From assembly GCF_000738675.1 (NCBI RefSeq), contig NZ_JPUX01000001.1:4154001-4218000 (forward strand): 64,000 nt of DNA, read 5' to 3'. The stretch is from Serratia nematodiphila DZ0503SBS1 (lineage in GTDB: Bacteria; Pseudomonadota; Gammaproteobacteria; Enterobacterales; Enterobacteriaceae). Below, in pieces: positions 11,103 through 20,285 of the stretch (positions within the stretch are counted from its first letter, which is position 1; each line of letters starts with the position of its first letter). The position numbers and the translations under genes were made by a program. A model generated the notes under the pieces. That model did not search any database and was not told the DNA's origin. It was given only the letters and a program-made list of their open reading frames with translations.

Positions 11103-11606
11103 TCAGTTTGCCGCCGCCAGCTGAGGTGTTTCATCCTGCGGCTTTTTTCCGTAGGCCATGTCGTACACGTCGTAGAAGTCGATTTCGCCCTTGTTACCGA
11201 TGATAACCCGCATCTTCTGTTTCAGCGCGGCACCGATAGAGGGCTCATCCAGCAGTTGCTGCACCGCATAAGGCGACAGCGCACGGGTGAAGTACCACTC
11301 GCCGTTGTAGCAAACTCGCAGATCCAGCACCCCGATGTCCTCGAAGCGGTACACCGGCCGGATCTCGATCAGCAGCATGGCGAACATGAACAGCACGAAA
11401 GCGGTGAAGCCCAGGAAGGCATATATCCCCATGTACGGCACCTGATACATCACGGCGATCACCGCGAAATAACCGGCAAACATGGCAAGGCACAGATAGC
11501 GGTGAGTGCGGGCGAATTCGCTGTTGAAGCGCGGCTTGCCGTCCCGCCCTTCACGCCGATTGATCTGTTCAATCTCTTTAACCAAGATGCTTTTAATCGC
11601 GTCCAT
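11103..11606 (-). CDS. ylaC: YlaC family inner-membrane protein
   Basis: A 167-residue protein with two central transmembrane helices (about residues 38-80). The YlaC signature is present: RYxxLxxxM before the helices and YRFEDIGVLDLRVCYNGEWYFTR after them. It aligns with E. coli YlaC over most of its length. Function unknown. The small acidic gene at 10902 follows. Confidence 0.85.
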   Translation of the reverse strand: MDAIKSILVKEIEQINRREGRDGKPRFNSEFARTHRYLCLAMFAGYFAVIAVMYQVPYMGIYAFLGFTAFVLFMFAMLLIEIRPVYRFEDIGVLDLRVCYNGEWYFTRALSPYAVQQLLDEPSIGAALKQKMRVIIGNKGEIDFYDVYDMAYGKKPQDETPQLAAAN

Positions 11607-11729
11607 CGTTACAACCTTATGCTGGAAACAGCATTGCCATCAAATCTCACCGCTAAAAGTAACACAAGTACAGTTTTGCCGGGTAGATCAGTTAGCCAAC
11701 TTAATGGCGGCAACTGTTATAGTTCGGCT

Positions 11730-12029
11730 TCAGCGCGGCTGGGCGGCTTTGCCTTGCGCAAACATGAACATGCGCTGGGCGACGTCGTCGGCCTGTTTGA
11801 TTTTTTGCTTTTGCGGTTCGTTGCTGCGTTGAATGGCGCGGGCGTAAGCGATTTCATGGGCCTGATCGATCATCGCGATGATCCGGTCACGCTCGGTCTT
11901 CTCCATATTGCCCAACATGGTGGTGATAATCGCCTGGTAAGCGTTGGACGCGGCGCTCAGCGCTTTCTCTCTCGCCTCAAGGGCGGCGACGCGTTGCAAG
12001 AGCTCCTGCAGTTGCTCGGAGTGAGACAT
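11730..12029 (-). CDS. Small helical / coiled-coil protein, unknown function
   Basis: A 99-residue protein. The N-terminus MSHSEQLQELLQRVAALEAREKAL has heptad character (leucine at regular spacing), and the rest is helical and charged. An AGGAGGT site precedes the ATG. It is not clearly linked to ylaC (123-bp gap). I recall no characterised homologue. Confidence 0.7.
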   Translation of the reverse strand: MSHSEQLQELLQRVAALEAREKALSAASNAYQAIITTMLGNMEKTERDRIIAMIDQAHEIAYARAIQRSNEPQKQKIKQADDVAQRMFMFAQGKAAQPR

Positions 12030-12119
12030 ATCGACCTCCTGTTGCCGGGCAGCAAGCCTGCCTGATTACAGTTTAGCAAAGGATCGAAAGAGAAAGAGGA
12101 AGGAAAGCCAGCGGTTACG

Positions 12120-12183
12120 GTAAAGCACACCCGAAAATCCCAACGAGGAGCCGATAGTGCAAATCAACCCGGGTGCGCTTTAC
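12120..12183. repeat. Long inverted repeat downstream of the tRNA-like gene
   Basis: Arms 12120-12133 and 12170-12183 are complementary over 14 bp with one mismatch (GTAAAGCACACCCG against CGGGTGCGCTTTAC), with a 36-nt loop. The tRNA-like transcript would run into it. It has no T-run typical of a terminator. Confidence 0.7.
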
Positions 12184-12214
12184 GATAAGCGCGGTGAGAT
12201 GAAGGAAAGAAAGC

Positions 12215-12311
12215 TGGCGCGCTATGCAGGACTCGAACCCGCGTCTATCAATTTTCAAGCCAAAACAAGCCATTATAAAACCAATCACTCTGCCAACTGA
12301 GTTAATAGCGC
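12215..12311 (-). tRNA. tRNA-like gene with expanded anticodon arm (anticodon undetermined)
   Basis: Read on the minus strand, this 97-nt element has a perfect 7-bp acceptor stem (GCGCTAT/ATAGCGC), T8-A9, a D arm (ACTC-AGTTGGCA-GAGT), a T arm with GTTCGAGTCC core, a discriminator G and an encoded CCA. In place of the usual 17-nt anticodon arm there are 39 nt (12247-12285). These can fold as a 9-bp stem with wobble pairs and a 21-nt loop, followed by a 4-nt variable region. No normal 5-bp stem with 7-nt loop is possible, so no anticodon can be assigned. It could be a functional unusual tRNA, a tRNA-derived RNA, or a pseudogene; the preserved stems and promoter argue against simple decay. Confidence 0.6.
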
Positions 12312-12332
12312 GTTCCTTCGCTTCGGGGCGCC

Positions 12333-12360
12333 ATTATCCATAACAACATTATGGACTCAA
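12333..12360 (-). promoter_or_regulatory. Promoter of the tRNA-like gene
   Basis: Minus strand -35 TTGAGT (12360-12355), 16-bp spacer, -10 GATAAT (12338-12333), then a GC-rich discriminator (GGCGCCCCG) of the kind found at stable-RNA promoters. The tRNA 5' end lies about 15 nt past the expected start site. Confidence 0.6.
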
Positions 12361-12423
12361 GCTTTTTCAGCATAATGCCCTGAATTTACAGATAAGTCTT
12401 AGGTTATCGATAGCGTTATGGCA

Positions 12424-13272
12424 TTACGGCAGCTCAATAATCCGATAATCGCCGGCCATGAGCGGCTTGCACAAAATCTTGTAGCCATCGCTATCAAAAT
12501 GGCTGGCCGCACTCTGGAGCCGCTGCGCCTGCGCCAGATTGCCGACCGAGCCCAGATAAAACCAATTGTGTATCACATGGTACTGACGCAGCGTCTCGCC
12601 CTGCTCCTCCAGCGCCACACGCCCGGCGAACGGCCAACAGGCGATGCGCAACTGCTCAAGCGCCGCGCTGAGCCGCAGAGCATGTTCCTGCGCCGACTCC
12701 AGGCCACAGCAGGCGCCGGCGCACTTGCGCAGGCTGTAACGGAAACAGGCTCGCCCGGCGGGCAGCTTGTCGATCCCCAGCTTGCCGTAACACAATCGAT
12801 GCTCGTCGGCGATGGCGCGCAGCTTTTCCAGCGCGGCGTGGCGATTGGCAAACAGCCCGTAGAGATCGGGCGTGACGGCGAAGTCGATCTCTTTGGCGTG
12901 AGCAATCGTCACCGCATCAGCCTGTAAACGCAACGCGCACAGCTGCTTCGAGCGCCGCAGGCGTTTGTTGAACAGCGGCTGTTGTTGTTTGATCAACTGC
13001 GCCTCCAGCAGCAGTGCCCCCAACTCGCCGGCGGTCTCGACAAAGCTGATACGCCGGGTTTGGCGCAGCATTTTTGCCTCCTCCTGCGCGCGAAAATGCG
13101 CCATCACCCGGCTGCGTATATTGACGCTTTTACCGATGTAAAGCGGTAGGCTTTCGCTCTCGCCGTGGAACATATAGACGCCGGGGCCCTTGGGCAACGG
13201 TGCCAAGCAGGCGCGCAGGTGCTCCGGGTATTGATAAATGTCGAGTTCCGGCTCGAGGCGGTTTGGCATCAT
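12424..13272 (-). CDS. cho: Excinuclease Cho (UvrC homologue)
   Basis: A protein of about 282 residues with the GIY-YIG nuclease domain near the N-terminus (PGVYMFHGES...LPLYIGKSVNIRSRV) and the conserved LLEAQLIKQQQPLFNKRLRR. Like E. coli Cho it lacks UvrC's C-terminal half. It makes the 3' incision in UvrAB-dependent repair, including at lesions UvrC handles poorly. The start is at the double ATG (13272 or 13269); the frame upstream covers the SOS box and is unlikely to be coding. Confidence 0.92.
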   Translation of the reverse strand: MMPNRLEPELDIYQYPEHLRACLAPLPKGPGVYMFHGESESLPLYIGKSVNIRSRVMAHFRAQEEAKMLRQTRRISFVETAGELGALLLEAQLIKQQQPLFNKRLRRSKQLCALRLQADAVTIAHAKEIDFAVTPDLYGLFANRHAALEKLRAIADEHRLCYGKLGIDKLPAGRACFRYSLRKCAGACCGLESAQEHALRLSAALEQLRIACWPFAGRVALEEQGETLRQYHVIHNWFYLGSVGNLAQAQRLQSAASHFDSDGYKILCKPLMAGDYRIIELP

Positions 13273-13302
13273 GGCGGTGGTATTATCCTGCTGATGAATG
13301 AG

Positions 13303-13322
13303 TACTGGTTTTTTACCCAGTA
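13303..13322. promoter_or_regulatory. LexA (SOS) box of cho
   Basis: TACTGGTTTTTTACCCAGTA fits the CTG-N10-CAG LexA core with symmetric flanks and sits about 31 bp before the cho start. Cho is SOS-induced in E. coli. The core is CTGG/CCAG rather than the best CTGT/ACAG, so binding may be moderate. Confidence 0.8.
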
Positions 13323-13503
13323 TAACGCCCAACGCAGCCGGTTGCACACCCGGCGGATAATAACTCACCGTGATCTTTAGCGGGAAAGCCTTTACTATCC
13401 CCTTTCCAGCGGGAAAGCGCCTCACGTTTAGCGCCAGTTCAAGCTGGCGCTGCCATGATGGCAGACTGGAACCGCCGCTTTTATCGTTATGGAAAACCTG
13501 GGT

Positions 13504-14694
13504 ATGTCATCACTGAAACTCCCCTCCCGCCGTCTGGCGTTGATCGCCGCCATCGTTTTCATCGCCGTCGCCGTCGCGCTGGCCATCTTTTGGCAACGCC
13601 CGCCGCAGCAGGATTACGTTACCGCGCCGGCCCGCCTGGGCGATATCGAAAACGCCGTGCTGGCCACCGGGCGGCTGGATGCCATCGAACGCGTCAACGT
13701 CGGCGCCCGCGTCTCCGGCGAAGTCAAATCGCTGAAGGTCAAGCTGGGCGATCGCGTCACCAAAGGGCAACCGATCGCCGACATCGACGATCAGCAACAG
13801 CGCAACGATCTGCGCAACGCCGAGGCGGCGCTGAACGTAGTCAAAGCCAATATGTTAGCCAAACAGGCCTTGCTGAAACAGGCGGAGTCGCGTTTCAAAC
13901 GCCAGCGCCGCATGCTGAACGACGAAGCCAGTTCGCGGGAAGACTTCGAAACCGCCGAAGCCTCACTCGCCACCACTCGCGCCGATCTGCAGGCGCTCAA
14001 TGCGCAGTTGGTGCAATCGCAGATCGAAGTCGACAAGAAAAAAATCGATCTGGGCTATACCCGCGTGGTCGCGCCGATGGACGGCATCGTCATCGCCGTG
14101 GTGACGCAGCAGGGGCAAACGGTCAACTCCAGCCAAAGCGCGCCGACCATCGTCAAGCTGGCGCGGTTGGATATGATGACCATCAAGGCGCAGATCTCCG
14201 AAGCCGACATCACCCGCATTTCACCGGGGCAAAAGGCGTACTTCACGATTTTCTCCGATCCGGATAAACGGTACGACGCCACGCTGCGCACCATCGAGCT
14301 GGCGCCGGAATCGGTGATGAAAGACGACTCGCTCGCCGGCACCAGCTCCGCGTCTGGTTCCGGCACCTCGAACGCCTCGGTTTATTACAACGCGCTGCTG
14401 GACGTACCCAACCCGGAGAACCGCCTGCGCATCGCCATGACCGCGCAGGTTTCCTTACTGCTTGGCGACGCGAAGAACACCCTGCTGGTGCCGATCCAGG
14501 CAGTGCATAAAACCGAAGGAAAAGTGCAGCAGGTGCAGGTGCTGACTCAGGATCAGCGGCTGGAAACGCGCGAAGTGACCACCGGCATCACCAACAACGT
14601 CGATATTCAGATCCTCAGCGGCCTGAAAGCCGGTGAAACCGTGGTGCTGTCGCAGCCCGCCGCCAAGTCGGCTGAGGATGGCATCTTCCTGTGA
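13504..14694 (+). CDS. macA: MacA periplasmic adaptor of tripartite efflux
   Basis: A membrane-fusion protein of about 396 residues. An N-terminal anchor helix is followed by lipoyl halves around an alpha-hairpin (roughly residues 90-170), then beta-barrel and membrane-proximal domains. VSGEVKSLKVKLGDRVTKGQ is the lipoyl signature. I choose the ATG at 13504, which has a GGAAA before it; an ATG at 13489 would add five residues. The stop overlaps the macB GTG by 4 bp (GTGA). It links MacB to the outer-membrane factor encoded two genes on. Confidence 0.92.
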   Translation: MSSLKLPSRRLALIAAIVFIAVAVALAIFWQRPPQQDYVTAPARLGDIENAVLATGRLDAIERVNVGARVSGEVKSLKVKLGDRVTKGQPIADIDDQQQRNDLRNAEAALNVVKANMLAKQALLKQAESRFKRQRRMLNDEASSREDFETAEASLATTRADLQALNAQLVQSQIEVDKKKIDLGYTRVVAPMDGIVIAVVTQQGQTVNSSQSAPTIVKLARLDMMTIKAQISEADITRISPGQKAYFTIFSDPDKRYDATLRTIELAPESVMKDDSLAGTSSASGSGTSNASVYYNALLDVPNPENRLRIAMTAQVSLLLGDAKNTLLVPIQAVHKTEGKVQQVQVLTQDQRLETREVTTGITNNVDIQILSGLKAGETVVLSQPAAKSAEDGIFL

Positions 14695-16628
14695 ACGCGA
14701 TCATCGAGCTAAAAGGCATCAGTCGAACCTACACCAACGGCGGTCAGGCGCTGACGGTGTTGAAAGACATCGATTTGACCATCGCCGCTGGCGAGCTGGT
14801 GGCGATCATCGGCGCCTCGGGTTCCGGCAAATCGACGCTGATGAACATCATGGGCTGCCTCGACGTGCCGGATCGCGGCGACTACTACATCAGCGGCCAG
14901 AACGCCGCCCACCTGTCGCCGGACGAACTGGCCCGCCTGCGCCGCGAGCATATCGGCTTTATCTTCCAGCGTTACCACCTGATGCCCGATCTCAGCGCGC
15001 TGGGCAACGTCGAAATTCCGGCCATCTACGCCAACGCCCGGCGCGATCAGCGGCGGCTGCGGGCGGCGCAACTGCTGGCGCGGTTAGGCCTGGAGGGTCG
15101 CGAAGACCACAAGCCCGGCCAGCTTTCCGGCGGCCAGCAGCAGCGCGTCAGCATCGCCCGCTCGCTGATCAACGGCGGCGAAATTATCCTGGCGGACGAA
15201 CCGACCGGCGCGCTGGACACCCAATCCGGCCAGGAAGTGCTGGCGATCCTGAGCGAGCTGAATCAGCGCGGCCACACCGTGGTTATCGTGACCCACGATA
15301 TGAACGTGGCGCAGCATGCGCACCGCGTCATCGAGCTGCGAGACGGCGAGATCATCGCTGACAGCGGCCGCCAATCGGCGCCCGCCACCGCGCTGTCGCC
15401 GCCGAACCGCAGTCGGCAAAGCGGCTGGCAAAGCCTGATTGACCGCACCCGCGAATCGCTGCACATGGCGCTAAAAGCGATGAACGCCCACCGCCTGCGC
15501 ACCGCGCTGACCATGACCGGGATTATCTTCGGCATCGCCGCCGTGGTTACGGTGGTGGCGCTGGGCGAAGGCGCCAAGCAGCGCACGCTGGAGAATATCA
15601 AGGGGCTCGGCACCAACGTGGTGAGCATCTATCCGGGGCGCGACTTCTTCGACGACGCCATCGACAGCATCCGCACCCTGGTGCCGGCCGACGCCGACGC
15701 CCTGGCGCAACAAAGCTTCGTCGACAGCGTCAGCCCGGAGGTCAGCGCGTCCGACAGCATCCGTTTTCGCAGCAAATCCGCCACCGCCTCGATCACCGGC
15801 GTCGGGCGCGACTATTTCCGCGTCAACGGCATCACGCTGGTGCAAGGCGCCACCTTCCGCGACGATCGCAACGCGCTGCAGGAAGTGATCATCGACGACA
15901 ACGCGCGCCAGGCGCTGTTCGGCGATTTTGGCGTCGAGCCGCTCGGCCAGATCGTGTTTCTCGGCTCGGTGCCGGCGCGGGTGGTCGGCGTCGCCAAAAG
16001 CGAACGCAACTATGCGCCTAACCGCATCAGCGTCTGGATGCCCTACAGCACGGTGATGTACCGTATGGTCGGCAAGACCACGCTCGGCGGCATCACCGTG
16101 CGCCTGAAGGACGACGTCGCCAGCGAAGCCGCCGTCAGCGCCATCACGCAGTTGCTGACCCAACGCCATGGCGTCAAGGATTTCATGACGTTCAACCGCG
16201 ATCAGTTCCGTAAATCGATCGAACGCACCTCGATGACGCTCAGCCTGCTGATCCTGATGGTGGCCTCGATCTCGCTGGTGATCGGCAGCCTGGGCGTAAT
16301 GAACATCATGCTGGTCTCGGTAACCGAGCGCACCCACGAGATCGGCGTGCGCATGGCGGTCGGCGCGCGGCGCGGCGATATCATGCAACAGTTCATGATC
16401 GAGGCGGTGCTGGTCTGTCTGATCGGCGGCATTTTGGGCATCGCGCTGTCGTTCGCCGCCGGTTCGCTGTTCACCACGCTGGCGGGCGGCATGTTCACCG
16501 CCATCTATTCCTGGCAAGCCGCCGCGACGGCGTTTTTCTGTTCAACCTTAATCGGCATGATCTTCGGTTATCTCCCCGCCCGTAAAGCGGCAAGGATGGA
16601 TCCGGTCGTTTCATTGGCCAGCGAGTAA
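14691..16628 (+). CDS. macB: MacB ABC-type efflux ATPase/permease
   Basis: A 645-residue mechanotransmission ABC protein. The ATPase domain comes first (Walker [10 protein letters not shown] at 41-49, signature LSGGQQQR at 145-152, Walker B IILADEP at 165-171). After it come one transmembrane helix, a large periplasmic domain and three C-terminal helices, with the MacB/FtsX core [24 protein letters not shown] split by the start of TM3. It drives export of substrates such as macrolides, peptides or siderophores with MacA. GTG start overlapping macA. Confidence 0.95.
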   Translation: MNAIIELKGISRTYTNGGQALTVLKDIDLTIAAGELVAIIGASGSGKSTLMNIMGCLDVPDRGDYYISGQNAAHLSPDELARLRREHIGFIFQRYHLMPDLSALGNVEIPAIYANARRDQRRLRAAQLLARLGLEGREDHKPGQLSGGQQQRVSIARSLINGGEIILADEPTGALDTQSGQEVLAILSELNQRGHTVVIVTHDMNVAQHAHRVIELRDGEIIADSGRQSAPATALSPPNRSRQSGWQSLIDRTRESLHMALKAMNAHRLRTALTMTGIIFGIAAVVTVVALGEGAKQRTLENIKGLGTNVVSIYPGRDFFDDAIDSIRTLVPADADALAQQSFVDSVSPEVSASDSIRFRSKSATASITGVGRDYFRVNGITLVQGATFRDDRNALQEVIIDDNARQALFGDFGVEPLGQIVFLGSVPARVVGVAKSERNYAPNRISVWMPYSTVMYRMVGKTTLGGITVRLKDDVASEAAVSAITQLLTQRHGVKDFMTFNRDQFRKSIERTSMTLSLLILMVASISLVIGSLGVMNIMLVSVTERTHEIGVRMAVGARRGDIMQQFMIEAVLVCLIGGILGIALSFAAGSLFTTLAGGMFTAIYSWQAAATAFFCSTLIGMIFGYLPARKAARMDPVVSLASE

Positions 16629-16631
16629 CCC

Positions 16632-17999
16632 ATGAAAATTATCTCTCCCCTGGCGTTAAGCCTCGCCGCCCTGCTCACCGCCGGCTGCGGCAACGCCCTG
16701 AAAAGCGACTACCGGGCGCCGCAGATCAACTATCCTGCAGGGTGGCAGCACACCGCCGAAAACGCCACGCCGACGCCGTTCGACTGGCGTGATTTCCACG
16801 ATCCTGAGCTCGATCGCTGGCTGCAACAGGTGATGGCCAGCAACAACGATCTGGCCGTCGCCGTGCTGCGCGTCTACCGCGCGCGGCTCGAGGCGGAACG
16901 CGTCGGCATCAGCACCGCGCCTGACGTCAGCGCCTCATTAGGCAGCAGCATTAATCGCCCGCTGTCCGAGTCCTCCTCGTGGAATAAAACCAGCAACGCG
17001 TCGCTCACCACCAGCTATGAGGTCGATCTGTGGGGCAAGCTGGCGCGCCAGCGCGACGCCGCCGAGTGGGCCAGCCAGGCTTCCGAGCAGGATCTGCAAA
17101 CGGCGCGCCTGACGCTGCTGGCCGACGCCGCCACGAATTACTGGCGCATCGGCTTCCTCAATCAGCAGATCGACGTCAGCCGGGCGAGCATCGCCTATGC
17201 CAAAACGACGCTACGGCTGGCCAACGCCCGTTATCAGGCCGGCAGCATCTCGGCGCTGGACGTGGTGAACGCGGAGCAAAGCTTGCTGGCGCAGGAAAGC
17301 CGACTGCTGGCGTTGCAGCACGAACGCCAACAGGCGCTGAACGAACAGGCGGTGCTGCTGGGTGCGCCTTCGGGCCAGGCCACTATCGCGCCCGCACGCC
17401 TGCCGACGGCGGCGATGCCGCAGATCAACACCGGCATTCCCGCCAGCGTCTTGAGCCGCCGCCCGGATCTCAGCGCTAAAGAGCTGCGGTTGCGCGCCGC
17501 CCTGGCCAACGTCGACGAGAAACGGCTGCAATACTATCCCGCGTTCAGCCTGACCGGCTCGCTGGGTGCCAGCAGCAGCGCGCTGCTGGAATTCCTGCGC
17601 AACCCGACGGGCAGCCTCAGCGCCGGCCTGACGCTGCCGTTCCTGCAGTGGCGGCAAATGGGCGTGGAGATCAAGATCGCCCGCAACGATTATGAACAGC
17701 AGGTGCTGGCGTTCAAACAGGCGCTGTACAAGGCGATGGGCGATGTGAACAACGCCCTGTCATTGCGTACGCAGCTGCTGGCGCAGGAGACGCAGTTGCG
17801 CGCTTCATTGGCGCTGGCGCGCAAATCGGAGCGGCTGAACGAGGTGCGCTACCGGCAGGGTGCCGTCACCATTACCGACTGGCTAAACGCTCAGGAGCAA
17901 CGCCGTCAGGCGGAACTGGCGGTAGACGAAAACCGCTTCGCGCAGTACCAGAACCTGGCGAAAATCTATCTGGAGTTCGGCGGTTCGTCGGCGCCCTAA
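16632..17999 (+). CDS. Outer-membrane efflux lipoprotein (TolC/NodT family)
   Basis: A 455-residue protein with a lipoprotein signal (lipobox LTAGC) and two outer-membrane-efflux repeats, including the NodT-type blocks SYEVDLWGKLARQRDAA and PASVLSRRPDLSAKE. It starts 3 bp after macB stops, so it is the third gene of a macAB-OMF operon. The E. coli system borrows TolC from another locus; here a dedicated exit duct is encoded. A terminator follows directly. Confidence 0.92.
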   Translation: MKIISPLALSLAALLTAGCGNALKSDYRAPQINYPAGWQHTAENATPTPFDWRDFHDPELDRWLQQVMASNNDLAVAVLRVYRARLEAERVGISTAPDVSASLGSSINRPLSESSSWNKTSNASLTTSYEVDLWGKLARQRDAAEWASQASEQDLQTARLTLLADAATNYWRIGFLNQQIDVSRASIAYAKTTLRLANARYQAGSISALDVVNAEQSLLAQESRLLALQHERQQALNEQAVLLGAPSGQATIAPARLPTAAMPQINTGIPASVLSRRPDLSAKELRLRAALANVDEKRLQYYPAFSLTGSLGASSSALLEFLRNPTGSLSAGLTLPFLQWRQMGVEIKIARNDYEQQVLAFKQALYKAMGDVNNALSLRTQLLAQETQLRASLALARKSERLNEVRYRQGAVTITDWLNAQEQRRQAELAVDENRFAQYQNLAKIYLEFGGSSAP

Positions 18000-18007
18000 T
18001 CCAAACT

Positions 18008-18035
18008 GCCTGGCCAGTTGGTCAGGCGTTTTTTT
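18008..18035 (+). terminator. Terminator of the macAB operon
   Basis: GCCTGGCC-AGTT-GGTCAGGC hairpin followed by a T run, 8 bp after the stop. Confidence 0.92.
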
Positions 18036-18036
18036 A

Positions 18037-18413
18037 GCGACGAACACATCAATTTTTCCTGTTTTATCTCCCGTACTCTCTATACTTGAAACATCATCAA
18101 TCAGACGAAAAACCGTCAAATAGAACAATTATTAGACTATTCTCGCACCAAATCGGTGCAAATACTTAAGTTAAACTGCTGAATTTGATCGCCGCAAGAT
18201 ATAACGTTAAGCTATAGATGCAAAATAATTAGTCACCTAAATGACATAACCTTGGCATAAACGACGATATTTTGTGATCCACATCCCAACTTAAATGTGG
18301 ATAATGAATCGTTTTGAATCGCGATTCGATTAGCCGATTTGATAACTCGAAAACAACAGTGAACGGAGATGACGCTTTCACGAACAACGAATAATTCATT
18401 AAGGGATGATTAT
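18037..18413 (+). promoter_or_regulatory. Long AT-rich upstream region of proP
   Basis: About 375 bp without a gene and clearly more AT-rich than its surroundings. proP in E. coli has two promoters under osmotic, CRP, Fis and RpoS control, and a region of this size is consistent with that, but I could not place individual sites with confidence. An in-frame ATG at 18369 lies here but its GGAG is too close. Confidence 0.5.
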
Positions 18414-19916
18414 ATGAAGTTAAGAAAAAAACGACATAAACCGATGCACATTAACGACATCACCATCATCGATGACAGCAAACTCAAGAAGGCGATCACC
18501 GCGGCGGCCCTGGGCAACGCGATGGAGTGGTTCGACTTCGGCGTATACGGCTTTGTCGCCTATGCGCTTGGCCAGGTCTTCTTCCCCGGCGCCTCTCCCG
18601 GCGTGCAAATGATCGCCGCGCTGGCGACCTTCTCCGTGCCCTTCCTGGTGCGTCCGCTCGGCGGCCTGTTCTTCGGCGCTATGGGCGACAAGTTCGGCCG
18701 GCAAAAAGTTCTCTCGGTCACCATTATCATCATGGCGGTCAGCACCTTCTGTATCGGCCTGATCCCATCCTATGCGTCGATCGGCATCTGGGCCCCGATC
18801 CTGCTGCTGCTGGCCAAACTGGCGCAGGGCTTCTCCGTCGGCGGTGAATATTCCGGCGCGGCGATCTTCGTCGCCGAGTACTCGCCGGACCGCAAACGCG
18901 GGTTTATGGGGAGCTGGCTGGATTTCGGCTCCATCGCCGGCTTTGTGATGGGCGCAGGCGTAGTGGTGCTGATCTCCAGCATCGTCGGCGAAGCCAACTT
19001 CCTCGACTGGGGCTGGCGCATTCCGTTCTTCATCGCCGCGCCGCTGGGCCTGATCGGTCTCTATCTGCGCCATGCGCTGGAAGAAACCCCGGCGTTCCAG
19101 CAGCACGTGGATAAGATGGAGAAAGAGGATCGCAACGCCATCGAAAATCCGCCGAAAACCTCGTTCAAAGAGATCGCGGCCAAACACTGGAAAAGTTTGC
19201 TGGTGTGCGTCGGTATCGTGATTTCCACCAACGTGACCTATTACATGCTGTTGACCTACATGCCGAGTTACCTGTCGCATAACCTGCACTACTCGGAGGA
19301 TCACGGCGTTCTGATCATCATCGCCATCATGATCGGCATGCTGTTCGTGCAGCCGGTGATCGGCCTGACCAGCGACCGTATCGGCCGTAAGCCGTTCATC
19401 ATCGGCGGCAGCATCGGCCTGTTGGCGCTGGCGATCCCGTGCTTCATTTTGATCAACAGCAACGTCATCGGCCTGATCTTCGTCGGTCTGCTGGTGCTGG
19501 CGGTCCTGCTCAACTCCTTCACCGGGGTGATGGCCTCGATTCTGCCGGCAATGTTCCCGACGCACATCCGCTACAGCGCGCTGGCGATTTCGTTCAACAT
19601 TTCGGTACTGATCGCCGGTGCAACACCGACCGTCGCTGCCTGGCTGGTCGAAGCGACCGGCAACCTGTACATGCCGGCCTACTACCTGATGGTTGTGGCG
19701 GTGATCGGTCTTATCACCGGTCTGTACATGAAAGAGACCGCCAACAAGCCGCTGCGCGGCGCGACGCCGGCCGCTTCTGACCGTACCGAAGCGAAAGAAC
19801 TGCTGCAGGAGACCTACGACAACATCGAACAGAAAGTCGAGGACATCAACGCGCAGATCGCCGAGCTGGAAAAGAAAAAGCAGATCCTGATAGACCAGCA
19901 CCCCAAGCTGGACTGA
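18414..19916 (+). CDS. proP: Proline/betaine osmosensing transporter ProP
   Basis: A 500-residue MFS H+ symporter for proline, glycine betaine and other osmoprotectants. NAMEWFDFGVYGFVAYALG and the ATFSVPFLVRPLGG region match E. coli ProP. The C-terminal tail has the heptad coiled coil (YDNIEQKVEDINAQIAELEKKKQIL) characteristic of osmosensory ProP orthologues. The start at 18414 has AAGGGA upstream. Confidence 0.96.
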   Translation: MKLRKKRHKPMHINDITIIDDSKLKKAITAAALGNAMEWFDFGVYGFVAYALGQVFFPGASPGVQMIAALATFSVPFLVRPLGGLFFGAMGDKFGRQKVLSVTIIIMAVSTFCIGLIPSYASIGIWAPILLLLAKLAQGFSVGGEYSGAAIFVAEYSPDRKRGFMGSWLDFGSIAGFVMGAGVVVLISSIVGEANFLDWGWRIPFFIAAPLGLIGLYLRHALEETPAFQQHVDKMEKEDRNAIENPPKTSFKEIAAKHWKSLLVCVGIVISTNVTYYMLLTYMPSYLSHNLHYSEDHGVLIIIAIMIGMLFVQPVIGLTSDRIGRKPFIIGGSIGLLALAIPCFILINSNVIGLIFVGLLVLAVLLNSFTGVMASILPAMFPTHIRYSALAISFNISVLIAGATPTVAAWLVEATGNLYMPAYYLMVVAVIGLITGLYMKETANKPLRGATPAASDRTEAKELLQETYDNIEQKVEDINAQIAELEKKKQILIDQHPKLD

Positions 19917-19925
19917 TCGCCGCTG

Positions 19926-19952
19926 AAAGCCACCCGTTTGGGTGGCTTTTTT
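19926..19952 (+). terminator. proP terminator
   Basis: AAAGCCACCC-GTTT-GGGTGGCTTT hairpin with T run, 9 bp after the stop. Confidence 0.93.
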
Positions 19953-20051
19953 ACTTTGATTTCAAAAGAAATAATGCGCAGCGCATTTTTATGACAATCA
20001 GGATTGGTGGTACGTTTTGCCGTACACTCTTTATTGATGAAGAACATGATC

Positions 20052-20189
20052 ATGAGCAAAATGAACCTTCCCATCATCATCGGTATCCTGGTGATGCTGA
20101 CCCTGTGGCTCGGCGCGCTTTTCAACATTGGCGATATCACCTTCAGCATTTCACGTCTGTTTCACTGGATTGAAAGCCAACGCGGCTAA
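20052..20189 (+). CDS. Small single-pass membrane protein
   Basis: A 45-residue protein, mostly one long hydrophobic helix (LPIIIGILVMLTLWLGALFNIG) with a polar tail ending SQRG. Four in-frame ATGs (20037, 20046, 20052, 20061) compete and none has a strong ribosome binding site, so the start is uncertain. It stands alone between proP and 20286. No family recognised. Confidence 0.55.
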   Translation: MSKMNLPIIIGILVMLTLWLGALFNIGDITFSISRLFHWIESQRG

Positions 20190-20285
20190 CCCGACGACGC
20201 CGCAGGCGGTGGGAAACTTCGGCTATGATTGATAGACGTTACGCCATTTTCCGAGACTGTCGCTCGCGATAAAGAGGACCGCATC

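Noticed and set aside
12157..12300. A 47-codon GTG frame with an AGGAG site, running antisense through the tRNA-like gene
   Set aside because: Its second half is simply the reverse complement of tRNA stems (RYAGLEPA is a known tRNA-antisense artefact), so coding is unlikely.
18369..18413. Earlier ATG start for proP
   Set aside because: GGAG is only about one base from this ATG, and the extra 15 residues are absent from E. coli ProP. The ATG at 18414 has proper spacing.
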